Of a DNA stretch of 47,434 nucleotides, positions 1 to 9,182 are shown piece after piece; within the stretch, counting starts at the first letter, position 1; each line of letters opens with the position of its first letter. Made by a program: the position numbers and the translations under genes. The stretch is from Gammaproteobacteria bacterium (GTDB lineage Bacteria > Pseudomonadota > Gammaproteobacteria > GRL18), in contig JALWRI010000104.1 of the NCBI GenBank assembly GCA_026994225.1, positions 1 to 47,434 of the forward strand, read 5' to 3'. The notes under the pieces are model-generated. The model was given only the letters and a program-made list of their open reading frames with translations. It was not told the DNA's origin and searched no databases.

Positions 1-1734
1 ATTGGGCATCTCAATACAGCTATTGCAGATGTTACAGCACAGAAAAATTATGCCATTCAAGTGACACGAGAAAGTAATGATGAAATCGGTTTATTAACAG
101 ATAATTTTAATCGTATGTTACGGGAAATAAAAAAAAGGGATGAAGAATTAAAGCAAATGAATGATCATCTGGATAATAAAATTATAGAACGTACTCGTGA
201 TTTGGAGAAAGCAAAAAATAAAGCAGAACAAGCAGATAAAGCTAAAACCACCTTTTTAGCGAATATGAGCCATGAAATACGTACCCCGTTGACTGCATTA
301 TTAGGTTTTATTGATCTACTGATTGATCGTAAACATTCGCAAAGTCAAAAGCTAGATTTTGCTGAAACTATTAAACGTAATGGCTATCACTTATTAAATG
401 TTATTAGTGATGTATTAGATATTTCAAAGATTGAGGCAGGGGCTATTCAAGTCGATTTACAATATTGTTCGGTATTGCAAATTATTACTGAAGTAATTGC
501 TATTATGCAAGGTAAAGCGACTAGTAAAGGGTTAGAATTATCGGTTGAATTTACCAATGCTATACCTGAAAAAATACATACTGATCCGGTGCGTTTACGG
601 CAAATATTATTTAATTTAATCGGTAATGCGATTAAATTTACCCAATATGGTGAAATAAAAGTGATTGTTACGTATCAGCAAGAACAAGAAGAATTATGTT
701 TTCAGATACAAGATAGTGGCATTGGGATAGCTAAAGAAGATATGGATACTATTTTTTATCCTTTTAGACAAGTAGATGTATCTAATTCTCGGAATTTTGG
801 GGGGACTGGATTAGGATTAGCTATTACACGGCATTTAGTTGAAATGTTAGGGGGGCATATTTATTTAGAAAGTCAATTACAAAAAGGGAGTATTTTTATA
901 GCGTGTATAGCAACGGGTAATGTGCAAGCAGAAAAGATGCTGGAAAATCCCTCTGCACAGATGAATGCAGTATTACAAAAGGATGAAGAAACATTATTCC
1001 CCGTATTATCAGGAAAAATATTATTAATTGAAGATGGACGAGATAATCAAAAATTAATTAAATTTTATTTACAAAAAATGGGCTTAGAGGTTGAAATTAA
1101 AGAAAATGGATTGTTAGGGTATCAAGAAGCGATTGCAGAATGGGAAGCAAATCAAGCCTATGATGTTCTGTTGTGTGATATGCAAATGCCGGTTATGGAT
1201 GGTTATAGTACTGTGAGAAAGTTACGGGAAGATGGTTATAACGGGACGATTATTGCATTAACCGCACATGCCTTGATGGGGGATAAAGAACATTGTTTAG
1301 AGATTGGGTGTGATGGTTATTTAAGTAAACCTTTAGTATTAAAAGAATTTACCAAGCTATTATCTGCATATCTAGGTACTGAAACATCAACTCAAAGTGC
1401 AGAGAGTATACCTCTTTATAGTGATTATGATAATGATAATGATAATGCCATGCAGGAATTAATTTATTATTTTGTTGAAAGTATGAGTGAAAAAATTAAT
1501 GCAATGGAAAGTGCTTATGCAGATAATCATATAGAAACCTTGTATTCTTTAGTACATCAATTAAAGGGAAGTGCAACGGGTTATGGGTTTCCTACTATTT
1601 CTCAAAAAGCGGCTGAATTAGAAAAGTTATTACGTCAAGGCATAGAAATAGGAGAAGTGCGGATACTTTTCGTTAGCTTGATAGGTTTATGTCGCCGAGT
1701 TGCGATGTCGTCAAGTGAAAAAATAGACGAATAA
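1..1734 (+). CDS. Hybrid sensor histidine kinase, 3' part (HAMP-HisKA-HATPase-REC-Hpt)
   Basis: The frame is open from the first base, so the N-terminal sensor and membrane segments lie outside the window. The visible 577 residues begin in a HAMP domain (the DEIGLL and FNRML stretch at about residues 26-40), followed by a coiled linker. A HisKA domain has the H box NMSHEIRTPL with phospho-His at residue 91 (bases 271-273). The HATPase domain has an N box (NLIGNAIKFT) and the glycine boxes DSGIGI and GGTGLGLAI. A receiver domain has its phosphoacceptor Asp at bases 1177-1179 and a Lys in LSKPL. A C-terminal Hpt domain has HQLKGSATGYG with its His at bases 1555-1557. This is the BarA/TorS/ArcB type of four-step phosphorelay kinase, normally in the inner membrane and working with a separate response regulator. 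The input signal cannot be judged here. A GTG at 61 could be mistaken for a start but lies inside HAMP. Confidence 0.93.
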   Translation: MGHLNTAIADVTAQKNYAIQVTRESNDEIGLLTDNFNRMLREIKKRDEELKQMNDHLDNKIIERTRDLEKAKNKAEQADKAKTTFLANMSHEIRTPLTALLGFIDLLIDRKHSQSQKLDFAETIKRNGYHLLNVISDVLDISKIEAGAIQVDLQYCSVLQIITEVIAIMQGKATSKGLELSVEFTNAIPEKIHTDPVRLRQILFNLIGNAIKFTQYGEIKVIVTYQQEQEELCFQIQDSGIGIAKEDMDTIFYPFRQVDVSNSRNFGGTGLGLAITRHLVEMLGGHIYLESQLQKGSIFIACIATGNVQAEKMLENPSAQMNAVLQKDEETLFPVLSGKILLIEDGRDNQKLIKFYLQKMGLEVEIKENGLLGYQEAIAEWEANQAYDVLLCDMQMPVMDGYSTVRKLREDGYNGTIIALTAHALMGDKEHCLEIGCDGYLSKPLVLKEFTKLLSAYLGTETSTQSAESIPLYSDYDNDNDNAMQELIYYFVESMSEKINAMESAYADNHIETLYSLVHQLKGSATGYGFPTISQKAAELEKLLRQGIEIGEVRILFVSLIGLCRRVAMSSSEKIDE

Positions 1735-1777
1735 AAACTCAAGTCCTGACTTTAGTTTATTAATGAGAAGGAATATT

Positions 1778-2002
1778 ATGGATATAAAAGGTGTAAGAGA
1801 GTTATTAGAAAAAACATCACCCTTGTTTATTTTGCGTCGTGAGCAACACACATTGGGTAATGTTAAAAGAGTAATGTTTATGGTTTATATGAAAACAGAT
1901 GATGATGCAATTATTAAATTAGACGGTGGTTATCATTCTATTGATGAAGCAGCAACTGCATTGTTAGATTTAGGGAGTAATAGCTTTATTGTTAAAATGT
2001 AA
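1778..2002 (+). CDS. Small hypothetical protein, 74 aa
   Basis: I do not recognise this protein. The start chosen is ATG 1778 because AGAAGG at 1766-1771 lies six bases upstream; an in-frame ATG at 1763 has no such site. The protein is soluble in character, with no signal peptide or membrane segment. It has an alternating hydrophobic/charged middle (VMFMVYMKTDDDAIIKL) followed by a short helix-like segment (IDEAATALLDLG), which suggests a small alpha/beta fold. It lies 43 bases after the hybrid kinase in the same direction and may be co-transcribed, but nothing in the sequence shows a signalling role. Confidence 0.6.
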   Translation: MDIKGVRELLEKTSPLFILRREQHTLGNVKRVMFMVYMKTDDDAIIKLDGGYHSIDEAATALLDLGSNSFIVKM

Positions 2003-2082
2003 TATAGTAATATAGTTATCTTTATAACTTAATGTATTACTTTAAGTTTGTATTTTTGCGTGTTATTATACTTTTATAGTGT

Positions 2083-2100
2083 GGATATAAGTGAATATCC
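2083..2100. repeat. Short inverted repeat upstream of the carboxypeptidase gene
   Basis: GGATAT, a six-base spacer, then ATATCC form a perfect 6-bp inverted repeat about 64 bases before the start codon at 2164. A TATACT hexamer at 2067-2072 resembles a -10 box but I see no matching -35 box. It could be a small operator, or chance in AT-rich DNA. Confidence 0.2.
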
Positions 2101-2163
2101 CTATTTGGATAGTTTGTTGCAGATAGTAGAATACATCGGGTATTGATCTTATGGAGGCAAAAA

Positions 2164-3171
2164 ATGAAGGTAATTAGGGGAAAGTGTAGCGCAATAATTA
2201 TGGGTATATATTTATTATTGCATTCATTAGGAGGATATACGGCAGTTACTGCACCTTCTTATGTGATAGCGGATGCAAAAACAGGAGCTATTCTTGAAGC
2301 GCAACGACCACATTTAAAACGGCAACCTGCCAGCACAACTAAAATTGTAACGGCTATGGTGGTCATTGATCATCTAGGCATGGATCAGTGGGTAACGATA
2401 AGCCGTAAAGCCAGCCATCAACAACGTTCAAAAGCCTATTTAAAAGCAAAACATAAATACCGGGTAAAAGATTTACTCAAAGCCTTGTTGATGCAATCTG
2501 CAAATGATGCAGCAATGGCATTAGCAGAAGCGGTTGCAGGCTCAGAGAAAAAATTTACTCAATTAATGAACCAAAAAGCACAATCTTGTGGTGCATATGA
2601 TACGCATTTTCTTTCTGCTGCGGGATTAACCCGTAAAGGGCAATATAGTACTGCATATGATTTATTTTTATTAATGAATTGTGCTACTTCTTCAGAAAAA
2701 TATAGCAAAATAAGAGAGTATACACGGACTAAAGTTGCAAAAATTCGTAGTAATAAAGGAAAATTACACCGTTTAAAAAATAAAAATCGCTTATTCACTG
2801 AATCACCTTATTATTCGATAGGAAAAACAGGGTTTACTTCAGCTGCCCGATATTGTTATGTAAGTTACTTAAAAAAGGGTAATGAAAAAACAGTGATTGC
2901 AATGTTAGGGAGTCGCAATTTATGGAGAGATGCCCGCAGATTAGCAGATAAAAGTATCTATTTATCCAAGAAAAAAAGCAATCTCTGTACACGCTTGATA
3001 CAACGAAAATTAAAAGAAAAAGGCTATTATCATTTAGCTATTGATGGTGATTTTGGTCGTAAAACACGTGAAGCAGTGAAAAAATTTCAAGCAAAAAAAG
3101 GTTTGAAACGAAGTGGCAATATTGATGAACCAACATTACATTTGTTAGCTAACCGTAAACGATGTGCATAA
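2164..3171 (+). CDS. D-alanyl-D-alanine carboxypeptidase (peptidase S11) with C-terminal peptidoglycan-binding domain
   Basis: This enzyme removes the terminal D-Ala from peptidoglycan pentapeptides in the periplasm. The start is ATG 2164, since GGAGG at 2153-2157 lies six bases upstream. Residues 1 to about 30 form a signal peptide with basic residues and a hydrophobic core (IIMGIYLLLHSLGG). All three penicillin-binding motifs are present: S57-T-T-K60, S112-A-N114 and K221-T-G223. Residues about 276-330 form a PG_binding_1 domain (IDGDFGRKTREAVKKFQ), which is unlike DacA/DacC, whose tail is a beta-rich domain and amphipathic anchor. The catalytic part is short, with no room for the usual PBP5_C domain. 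I infer that the enzyme is held on the cell wall by the binding domain and is not anchored in the membrane. It lies 13 bases before the phosphatase gene in the same direction. Confidence 0.88.
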   Translation: MKVIRGKCSAIIMGIYLLLHSLGGYTAVTAPSYVIADAKTGAILEAQRPHLKRQPASTTKIVTAMVVIDHLGMDQWVTISRKASHQQRSKAYLKAKHKYRVKDLLKALLMQSANDAAMALAEAVAGSEKKFTQLMNQKAQSCGAYDTHFLSAAGLTRKGQYSTAYDLFLLMNCATSSEKYSKIREYTRTKVAKIRSNKGKLHRLKNKNRLFTESPYYSIGKTGFTSAARYCYVSYLKKGNEKTVIAMLGSRNLWRDARRLADKSIYLSKKKSNLCTRLIQRKLKEKGYYHLAIDGDFGRKTREAVKKFQAKKGLKRSGNIDEPTLHLLANRKRCA

Positions 3172-3184
3172 TGGGTAGTGTTTG

Positions 3185-3667
3185 ATGTCCATAAATAAAG
3201 TAAAAGTATTATTCGTTTGTATGGGGAATATTTGCCGTTCTCCTACGGCGCATGGGGTTTTTAGAAAAAAGGTGCAAGAGGCACAATTATCAGAGAAAAT
3301 TGATATTGATTCTGCTGGAACACATGCTTATCACGTAGGGGAAACGCCGGATTTACGTGCGCAAGATGCGGCATTAAAACATCATATTGACATGAGTGAT
3401 TTGCGTGCTAGACAAGTACATCAAAGTGATTTTGAAGAGTTTGATTATATTCTGGCAATGGATAAAGAAAATTTATCCCTACTGAGGCAACAGTGTCCAA
3501 CAGCATATCAACATAAAGTACAATTGTTTTTAGATTTTGCAGAAAATATAAACGCAGAGGAAGTACCTGATCCTTATTATGGAGGAACGTCTGGATTTGA
3601 TAGGGTATTTGCTTTAGTTGCAGCAGCAAGTAGTGGATTACTAAGAAAGATACAGCAGTCAGCGTAG
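3185..3667 (+). CDS. Low-molecular-weight protein tyrosine phosphatase
   Basis: This is a 160-residue cytoplasmic phosphatase of the LMW-PTP/Wzb type. The P-loop CX5R is intact near the N-terminus (C12-M-G-N-I-C17-R18-S19). The general-acid region DPYYGG lies about 35 residues before the C-terminus, as in the family. I chose ATG 3185 over the preceding TTG at 3182, which has no better ribosome site. In enteric bacteria such enzymes pair with a BY-kinase in capsule export, but there is no polysaccharide locus here. The neighbour is a cell-wall carboxypeptidase, so the substrate is unknown. The gene faces the end of rne, from which it is separated by about 30 bases. Confidence 0.9.
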   Translation: MSINKVKVLFVCMGNICRSPTAHGVFRKKVQEAQLSEKIDIDSAGTHAYHVGETPDLRAQDAALKHHIDMSDLRARQVHQSDFEEFDYILAMDKENLSLLRQQCPTAYQHKVQLFLDFAENINAEEVPDPYYGGTSGFDRVFALVAAASSGLLRKIQQSA

Positions 3668-3691
3668 TCTTTGACTATGCTGACTAGCATA
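3661..3691. terminator. Hairpin between converging phosphatase and rne genes
   Basis: AGCGTAGTC, a three-base TTT loop and GACTATGCT form a 9-bp stem with one G-T pair, overlapping the phosphatase stop codon. An alternative hairpin pairs TATGCT (3676-3681) with AGCATA (3686-3691). There is no long T run on either side, so termination is plausible from position but not proven. Confidence 0.4.
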
Positions 3692-3698
3692 ATAATAA

Positions 3699-6600
3699 CT
3701 ACCCGTCTATTTCCGGTGTGGTAGTGTCTTTGGTTTTGGTGTGAGCTGCTGTTTTGTTTGCAGCAGGCTTTTTTGCTTTGCTTACGGATTTCTTCTTAGC
3801 GGTTGCTAAGGGTTTTTTTTTGGTAACGGCTGGTTCGTCCTGGTTGGTAGAACTTGCCGATGACGAAGATATTTTATTACTTGTCGATTTTTTCTTTACT
3901 GCCTTTTTTCGATTATAGGGACGTTTCGTTTTCTTTGGAGGTGCTGCTTCATCATCCTCTGTTTTCGTAGCATGGGTCGCTCTCTTAACACTATTTTTGG
4001 TGCTAGCCCGTTTTGTTTTACTGCGTGTACTGGTTTTACTGGTCGTTTTTTTCCGAGTACGGGTTGCTTTCTTAACTATTTTTTCTTTAGGTACTTCCAG
4101 CACCCCTTCTTCATTGATAACTTGTAAGGGTTCAGGATTACCATCAACCATAATTTCTTTAGTACCTATACTTTGTATATCATTATGGTCTTGTGCTACT
4201 TCTTCTTCGCTACGGGGAGTTTCTGTTTTTTCTATTTCATCTGTAATAGTAACAGGTGTTGCGATTTGATGTGCTTGATCAGACTCTGATCCGATGCTCA
4301 AAGCGGCTACAGGCTCTTTGGTCATTGATTTTTCTGTATTCTTTTCTTCTTGGGATGTGCTATCTTCTGGAACAAGAGCAATATTTGCTGTATTGTCTGG
4401 AAGCGTTATGCTTGTCATCGTTTTTTCACCTTCTTGTATAGGAGGTATGACAGGTGTTTGGGAAGTATCTGTTGATATAGACGATGGGGAGGTGATGGCG
4501 GATGTTATATCTTCGGTGCTAACAGTGGGGGGAGTCTCTGTATTTTTATTTTCCTCAATGGAAGCTGTGTGAGTGTTATCAGAATATTTTTTACGAGGTG
4601 GGGAGGTAAAGGATATGCGGTTAAAACGATGACTAGATACTATCTCTTCTTTGTTGTCAGGTTCTAGCCAAGATGGGCGGTCAGAAGGTAAAGTAAAGCG
4701 TACTACTGCTTTTCTTTGAGAAATACGTGCATATCGAGTTGAGAGAGGCATACGCTCTTCTTCAATAATATCGGGTATGATGACAGAGGATAAAAGTGTA
4801 TTTTCCTGAGTAGTCGTTATAGAGGAAGCAGTGGTAGCAGGACTATCATCCATTACTACTTTTTTATCCATAGCCGTTGTTGTTATCTCTGTCGCTGGAA
4901 TGGAGGTATCTTTTTCTGCTGTTAACGGCAGTGCTTGCTCTTGCGTTGAGGCAACTGCTTGAGTAGCATTTTTATTTGGGCTAGATGTAGATGAGTTACT
5001 TTTTATTGTAGCTCTTTTATCTTTTTTATTAGGATATGGGGTATTATTTTTTGTTTCTTTATTAGCATTATACTTCCTCTTATATTGACGGCTCTTATCC
5101 TCTTTATTATAAGGTTTCTTTCCAGCGTTTTTACGATTAGATTTATAATCTCTGTTTTGATTCGTATTAGTGTTATTACCTTGTTGTTTTCCCTGATATT
5201 CTCTATTTTGACGTGCTTGAGGTTTGTTGGCAGGCACTTCTGATCGATTTTCTGTTGTTAGCGATGGTGCTTGTTTTGCTTTTGGCACAAATAGGCTATT
5301 CCATAACCGGCGTATTAACCCTCCTGTTGGTGCTGCTGGTATTTGTTGTGTTTGGGTGACGGCAGGAATATCGGTTTCTTTAATGTCCGTATTTACTTTA
5401 TTGAGTATATTATCTTCCAGGTTAATCGTTCGTAATAGTTGATAACTATTACTTTGCATTTTACTAGTGTCGTTAAGATGTATACGTTCTATATGATAGT
5501 GTGGGGTTTCCAAGTCCGGATTTGGTATAGTGCTAATGGTTAAAGCATAGCGTTTCTCAAGGCTATTGATATTATGGCGTTTTTCATTAAGTAAGAAAGT
5601 TGCAACATTAATAGGTACATGCACTAATAATTTACCCGTATTTTCCTTTACTGCCTGCTCTTCAAGGATGCGTAAAATAGACAGAGACAGGGATTCCACC
5701 GTACGAATAGTGCCTTGTGCATTACATCGAGGACAAATAATATGGGTCGATTCGCCTAAAGAGGGACGAAGGCGTTGGCGTGACATTTCCAGTAAACCAA
5801 AACGGGAAATACGGCTTAATTGTACTCTTGCACGATCATCTTTTAAGGCATTTTTTAAGCAATTTTCGACTTCTCGTTGGTGTCGAACGGGGGTCATATC
5901 AATAAAATCAATAACAATTAACCCCCCTAAATCACGTAAACGTAGTTGTCTTGCAATTTCATCTGCCGCTTCCATGTTTGTTTGCAAAGCCGTTTCTTCA
6001 ATATCACTACCCCGAGTAGCTCTTGCGGAATTAATATCAATAGAAATAAGGGCTTCAGTATGATCAATTACAATGGATCCACCAGAGGGTAATACTACTT
6101 CACGTTGATAAACAGTTTCTATTTGTGTTTCTATTTGATAGCGAGTAAAGAGCGGAGTAGTATCAGTATAAAGACGTAATTTATTGACATTATGCGGCAT
6201 AACACGCTGCATAAAATCATGGGCTTCCTGGTAAGTTTTTTGGTCATCAATAATAATTTCAGTAATATCTGAACGTAAATAATCACGAATAGCACGTAAG
6301 GTAATATTACTTTCTTGATAAATTAAAAAGGGGGCAGAGCGGTCGGGATCGGCAGTGCTAATTGCTCCCCATAAATGCAATAAATAATCTAAATCTGCCT
6401 GCAATTCATCCGTACTTTTGCCAATGCCGGCAGTACGGACAATAACACCCATTTTATCAGGGGTTTTAATTGCTTCCATAGCGGTACGTAGATCATTTCT
6501 ATCATCCCCTTCAATGCGTCGGGAAATACCGCTTGCTCGGGGATTATTAGGCATTAATACTAAATAACGCCCAGCTAAACTAATAAAAGTGGTTAATGCT

Positions 6601-6941
6601 GCACCTTTATTACCTCGTTCTTCTTTATCTACCTGAACTAATAGTTCTTGTCCTTCATATAATGCCTCTTTAATATTGAGCCTTTTTCCTGGGGATGAGC
6701 CTTTTTTAAAATATTCACGAGAAATTTCTTTTAAAGGTAAAAAACCATGCCGATCGGAACCATAGTTGACAAATGCTGCCTCTAAACTAGGTTCTAAACG
6801 GGTAATTCTCGCTTTGTAAATATTGGCCTTTTTTTGGCATAAAGCGGCAGATTCTATATCTAAATTATAAAGACGACGACCATCTACCAGGGCAACACGA
6901 ATTTCTTCAGGTTGTGTAGCATTAAATAACATTCTTTTCAT
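3699..6941 (-). CDS. rne: Ribonuclease E
   Basis: This endoribonuclease begins mRNA decay and processes rRNA and tRNA; it scaffolds the degradosome at the inner membrane. The N-terminal catalytic half (about residues 1-520) holds the S1 domain and the DNase I-like site with D302 (ISIDINSA) and D345 (VIDFIDM). The zinc link C403-P-R-C406 joins the two dimer halves. Residue numbers match the E. coli enzyme to within one. Residues about 538-554 ([14 protein letters not shown]) look like an amphipathic membrane-targeting helix. From about 555 to 1080 the chain is low-complexity, rich in Thr, Ser, Pro, Asn and Lys, ending in a very basic Lys/Thr/Ala tail, as expected for a disordered scaffold half. 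The start [10 protein letters not shown] fits the family, with AGAAG three bases before it. The gene is divergent from rluC across a 0.54 kb region, as in enterics. Confidence 0.96.
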   Translation of the reverse strand: MKRMLFNATQPEEIRVALVDGRRLYNLDIESAALCQKKANIYKARITRLEPSLEAAFVNYGSDRHGFLPLKEISREYFKKGSSPGKRLNIKEALYEGQELLVQVDKEERGNKGAALTTFISLAGRYLVLMPNNPRASGISRRIEGDDRNDLRTAMEAIKTPDKMGVIVRTAGIGKSTDELQADLDYLLHLWGAISTADPDRSAPFLIYQESNITLRAIRDYLRSDITEIIIDDQKTYQEAHDFMQRVMPHNVNKLRLYTDTTPLFTRYQIETQIETVYQREVVLPSGGSIVIDHTEALISIDINSARATRGSDIEETALQTNMEAADEIARQLRLRDLGGLIVIDFIDMTPVRHQREVENCLKNALKDDRARVQLSRISRFGLLEMSRQRLRPSLGESTHIICPRCNAQGTIRTVESLSLSILRILEEQAVKENTGKLLVHVPINVATFLLNEKRHNINSLEKRYALTISTIPNPDLETPHYHIERIHLNDTSKMQSNSYQLLRTINLEDNILNKVNTDIKETDIPAVTQTQQIPAAPTGGLIRRLWNSLFVPKAKQAPSLTTENRSEVPANKPQARQNREYQGKQQGNNTNTNQNRDYKSNRKNAGKKPYNKEDKSRQYKRKYNANKETKNNTPYPNKKDKRATIKSNSSTSSPNKNATQAVASTQEQALPLTAEKDTSIPATEITTTAMDKKVVMDDSPATTASSITTTQENTLLSSVIIPDIIEEERMPLSTRYARISQRKAVVRFTLPSDRPSWLEPDNKEEIVSSHRFNRISFTSPPRKKYSDNTHTASIEENKNTETPPTVSTEDITSAITSPSSISTDTSQTPVIPPIQEGEKTMTSITLPDNTANIALVPEDSTSQEEKNTEKSMTKEPVAALSIGSESDQAHQIATPVTITDEIEKTETPRSEEEVAQDHNDIQSIGTKEIMVDGNPEPLQVINEEGVLEVPKEKIVKKATRTRKKTTSKTSTRSKTKRASTKNSVKRATHATKTEDDEAAPPKKTKRPYNRKKAVKKKSTSNKISSSSASSTNQDEPAVTKKKPLATAKKKSVSKAKKPAANKTAAHTKTKDTTTPEIDG

Positions 6942-7264
6942 AAGCTTCTCACTAAACAGTCATAGTAAGGAGCAGATATAAAATAGCATTTAAAGTGTTG
7001 AGTTAAAAATAGGATTGATTTATTTTTATTTTTTCCACACACGCAAAAACAACTAAGGATATTTGCGATATAATATCTATTATGTTGTAGTATTTATGGT
7101 TAAGCCAGTCAATATATATTTTCCAATAAATGTTTGAGGATTTTTTCTGGTTTAGCACACTGACTACGTTCTGCTTCTTACTTTTAATTATTTCATTTTC
7201 TACCAGTATGAGATATTTTATTTATATCCATACTGCACTCAATCAGTTGTTACCATTTACTATG

Positions 7265-7281
7265 GGTGATTAACAATCACC
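7265..7281. repeat. Perfect 7-bp inverted repeat in the rne/rluC intergenic region
   Basis: GGTGATT and AATCACC flank a three-base AAC loop. It is GC-richer than its surroundings and about 325 bases upstream of the rne start codon, so on the rne transcript it would form a short stable hairpin. It could equally be a protein-binding site. Confidence 0.4.
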
Positions 7282-7393
7282 GCAGGGTAATAATTCTCTT
7301 TATTTTTGTTCAACATGTGAACAATCATCGGTGTATTACTCAATTAGTTATCTTCTATATTTAGATTATGTGAGCTAAAAGATAAGACCTTTT

Positions 7394-7412
7394 TTCTAAT
7401 TTTAGATTAGAA
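7394..7412. repeat. 7-bp inverted repeat 69 bases upstream of rluC
   Basis: TTCTAAT and ATTAGAA flank TTTAG. The position upstream of rluC would suit an operator or the base of a leader hairpin, but the arms are AT-rich and could arise by chance. Confidence 0.3.
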
Positions 7413-7480
7413 TGGGTACCGAACTGTAAAATATAACAGTGTTACTCTCATTCTTCAATGAAATTTGTTAATATAGGAGG

Positions 7481-8422
7481 ATGAATATAGATATACATCA
7501 CTCAGTTTATTTTTTAAAAACCCCCTCTAATGCGATAGGACAAAGGATTGATAACTTTTTGTTTAAGTATTTAAAGGGAATTCCTAAAAGTCGTATTTAC
7601 CGTTTATTGCGTAAAGGAGAAGTACGAGTAAATAAAAAACGGGTTAATGCCTCGTATCGTCTATTAGAAGAAGATAATATTCGTATTCCCCCAGTACGAT
7701 TAGCTGCCCCTAAGGGAGTAAAAAAACCAGGACAGTCTTTACTCACCTATTTAGAAAATAATATTTTATATGAAGATAAACAGTTATTAATCATTAATAA
7801 ACCGGCTGGAGTTGCCGTACACGGTGGTAGTGGATTGTCTTATGGTATTATTGAAGCGATGCGGATGTTACGTCCAAAGTTAGATTTAGAATTAGTACAT
7901 CGTTTAGACAGGGAAACATCTGGATGTTTAATGTTGAGTAAAAAACGTAGTATGTTACGGTATTTACATGAATTATTACGTAATAATCAGATAGATAAAC
8001 GTTACCATACTTTACTTTGTGGACGTTTAGAAAAACAGACTATGAAAGTGCAAGCAGCACTGATAAAAAATACAGTCCGTTCTGGGGAGCGCATAGTGCG
8101 TGTTTCAGAAGCTGGAAAACCTGCGAGTAGTATTTTTCAGCAACGTCATTATTACAGCAAGGATAATTTGACACTCGCTGAAGTACGTTTATTAACAGGG
8201 CGTACACATCAAATTCGGGTACATGCACAATATATGGGAACCCCGTTAGCTGGTGATGAAAAATATGGTAATAGAGAATGTAATCAAAAAATGAAACAAT
8301 GGCAATTAAAGCGGTTATTTTTACATGCGGCATCATTGCGTTTTGATTTATCTGATCAGTCTTTACATATTGATGCACCCTTACCTGATGCGTTGCGTAA
8401 AGTGATAGAACAGCTGCAATAG
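7481..8422 (+). CDS. rluC: Ribosomal large subunit pseudouridine synthase RluC
   Basis: RluC converts specific uridines of 23S rRNA to pseudouridine. An S4 RNA-binding domain covers about residues 20-75 (QRIDNFLFKYLKGIPKSRIYRLLRKGEVRVN). The RluA-type catalytic domain follows, with the motif HRLDRETSG and catalytic Asp143, then LTGRTHQIRVH. The length of 313 residues is normal, and the position divergent from rne identifies the RluC paralogue. The start is odd: the strong Shine-Dalgarno AGGAGG (7475-7480) touches the ATG directly with no spacer. A TAG lies in frame at 7475 and no other start occurs before the S4 domain, so ATG 7481 is the only option unless a non-standard codon is used. A HAD phosphatase follows after 69 bases. 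Confidence 0.94.
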   Translation: MNIDIHHSVYFLKTPSNAIGQRIDNFLFKYLKGIPKSRIYRLLRKGEVRVNKKRVNASYRLLEEDNIRIPPVRLAAPKGVKKPGQSLLTYLENNILYEDKQLLIINKPAGVAVHGGSGLSYGIIEAMRMLRPKLDLELVHRLDRETSGCLMLSKKRSMLRYLHELLRNNQIDKRYHTLLCGRLEKQTMKVQAALIKNTVRSGERIVRVSEAGKPASSIFQQRHYYSKDNLTLAEVRLLTGRTHQIRVHAQYMGTPLAGDEKYGNRECNQKMKQWQLKRLFLHAASLRFDLSDQSLHIDAPLPDALRKVIEQLQ

Positions 8423-8491
8423 ACCTCCTTTTAGTGATAAATAAAGAGATAAGCAAGATTAAATCTATACATTACAAGCTAGGAAATAAAG

Positions 8492-9154
8492 ATGAACAAA
8501 AAGTATGAGCTAATCATCTTTGATTGGGATGGGACATTGATGGATTCTACGCAACATATTGTTGAATGTTTACAATATGCTGCCAAAGCAATGCAATTGC
8601 CAATAAAAGATGCCAGGCAATGTAAAGAAGTAATTGGTTTAGGTTTACATGAAGCCTTATCTGCTTTGTATCCACAATTAGATAGCCGGGAAGCGATACA
8701 AACAATGGCAGATCATTATCGTGAATGTTTTTTAGACCCTTATCGTCCTGCTTCAAAATTATTTGAAGGCGTGAAAAATATGTTACAAGCGTTACAGGAT
8801 CAGGGATATGACCTCGCTGTTGCAACCGGTAAATCTCGTAGAGGGTTAGATCATGTATTGGCACAAAGTCAGTTAAAAGATTATTTTTTAATTACCCGTT
8901 GTGCAGATGAAACCTTCTCTAAGCCTCATCCTCTTATGTTAGAAGAAATTTTTACCGAATTAGGTACAAAAAAAGCTTTAATGGTAGGTGATAGCGAATA
9001 TGACATATTATTAGCACATAATGCCGGTATTGATGCATTAGGGGTAGCGCATGGTGTGCATGATACAGAACGTTTATTAGAAAAAGGGGCATTAACGTGT
9101 TTACATGCCGTCACTGAAATAGTGCATTGGCTTAACGATAATAACAGTCAGTAA
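8492..9154 (+). CDS. HAD-family hydrolase (phosphoglycolate phosphatase-like)
   Basis: This is a 220-residue haloacid dehalogenase-type phosphatase. The nucleophile motif is D11-W-D13-G-T15, there is a helical cap at about residues 20-85, motif II is the Thr in AVATGKSR, motif III is the Lys in SKPHP, and motif IV is VGDSEYD. The pattern fits the Gph/PGP subgroup, which acts on small phosphate esters in the cytoplasm. A HAD gene directly after rluC is a common arrangement in pseudomonads and relatives, but the substrate is not established. AGGAA sits about 9 bases before the ATG. Confidence 0.88.
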   Translation: MNKKYELIIFDWDGTLMDSTQHIVECLQYAAKAMQLPIKDARQCKEVIGLGLHEALSALYPQLDSREAIQTMADHYRECFLDPYRPASKLFEGVKNMLQALQDQGYDLAVATGKSRRGLDHVLAQSQLKDYFLITRCADETFSKPHPLMLEEIFTELGTKKALMVGDSEYDILLAHNAGIDALGVAHGVHDTERLLEKGALTCLHAVTEIVHWLNDNNSQ

Positions 9155-9182
9155 TAACATAGCTAAAACAGAGGTTGTATGA

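Larger units (their letters stand above)
6942..7480. promoter_or_regulatory. Long rne leader and divergent rne/rluC promoter region
   Basis: This 539-base stretch has no gene. In E. coli the rne mRNA has a long 5' leader folded into hairpins that RNase E itself recognises for feedback control, and the same rne/rluC divergence exists here, so a similar role is inferred. I see perfect inverted repeats at 7265-7281 (GGTGATT, AAC, AATCACC) and 7394-7412 (TTCTAAT, TTTAG, ATTAGAA), and a weaker one around GTTCA-ACATG-TGAAC near 7308-7322. A TATAAT at 7069-7074 on the plus strand has no recognisable -35 partner. No consensus promoter could be assigned for either gene. Confidence 0.5.

Noticed and set aside
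3997-6063. Several plus-strand ORFs opposite rne.
   Set aside because: They are shadows of the long rne reading frame, with biased low-complexity translations and no start signals.
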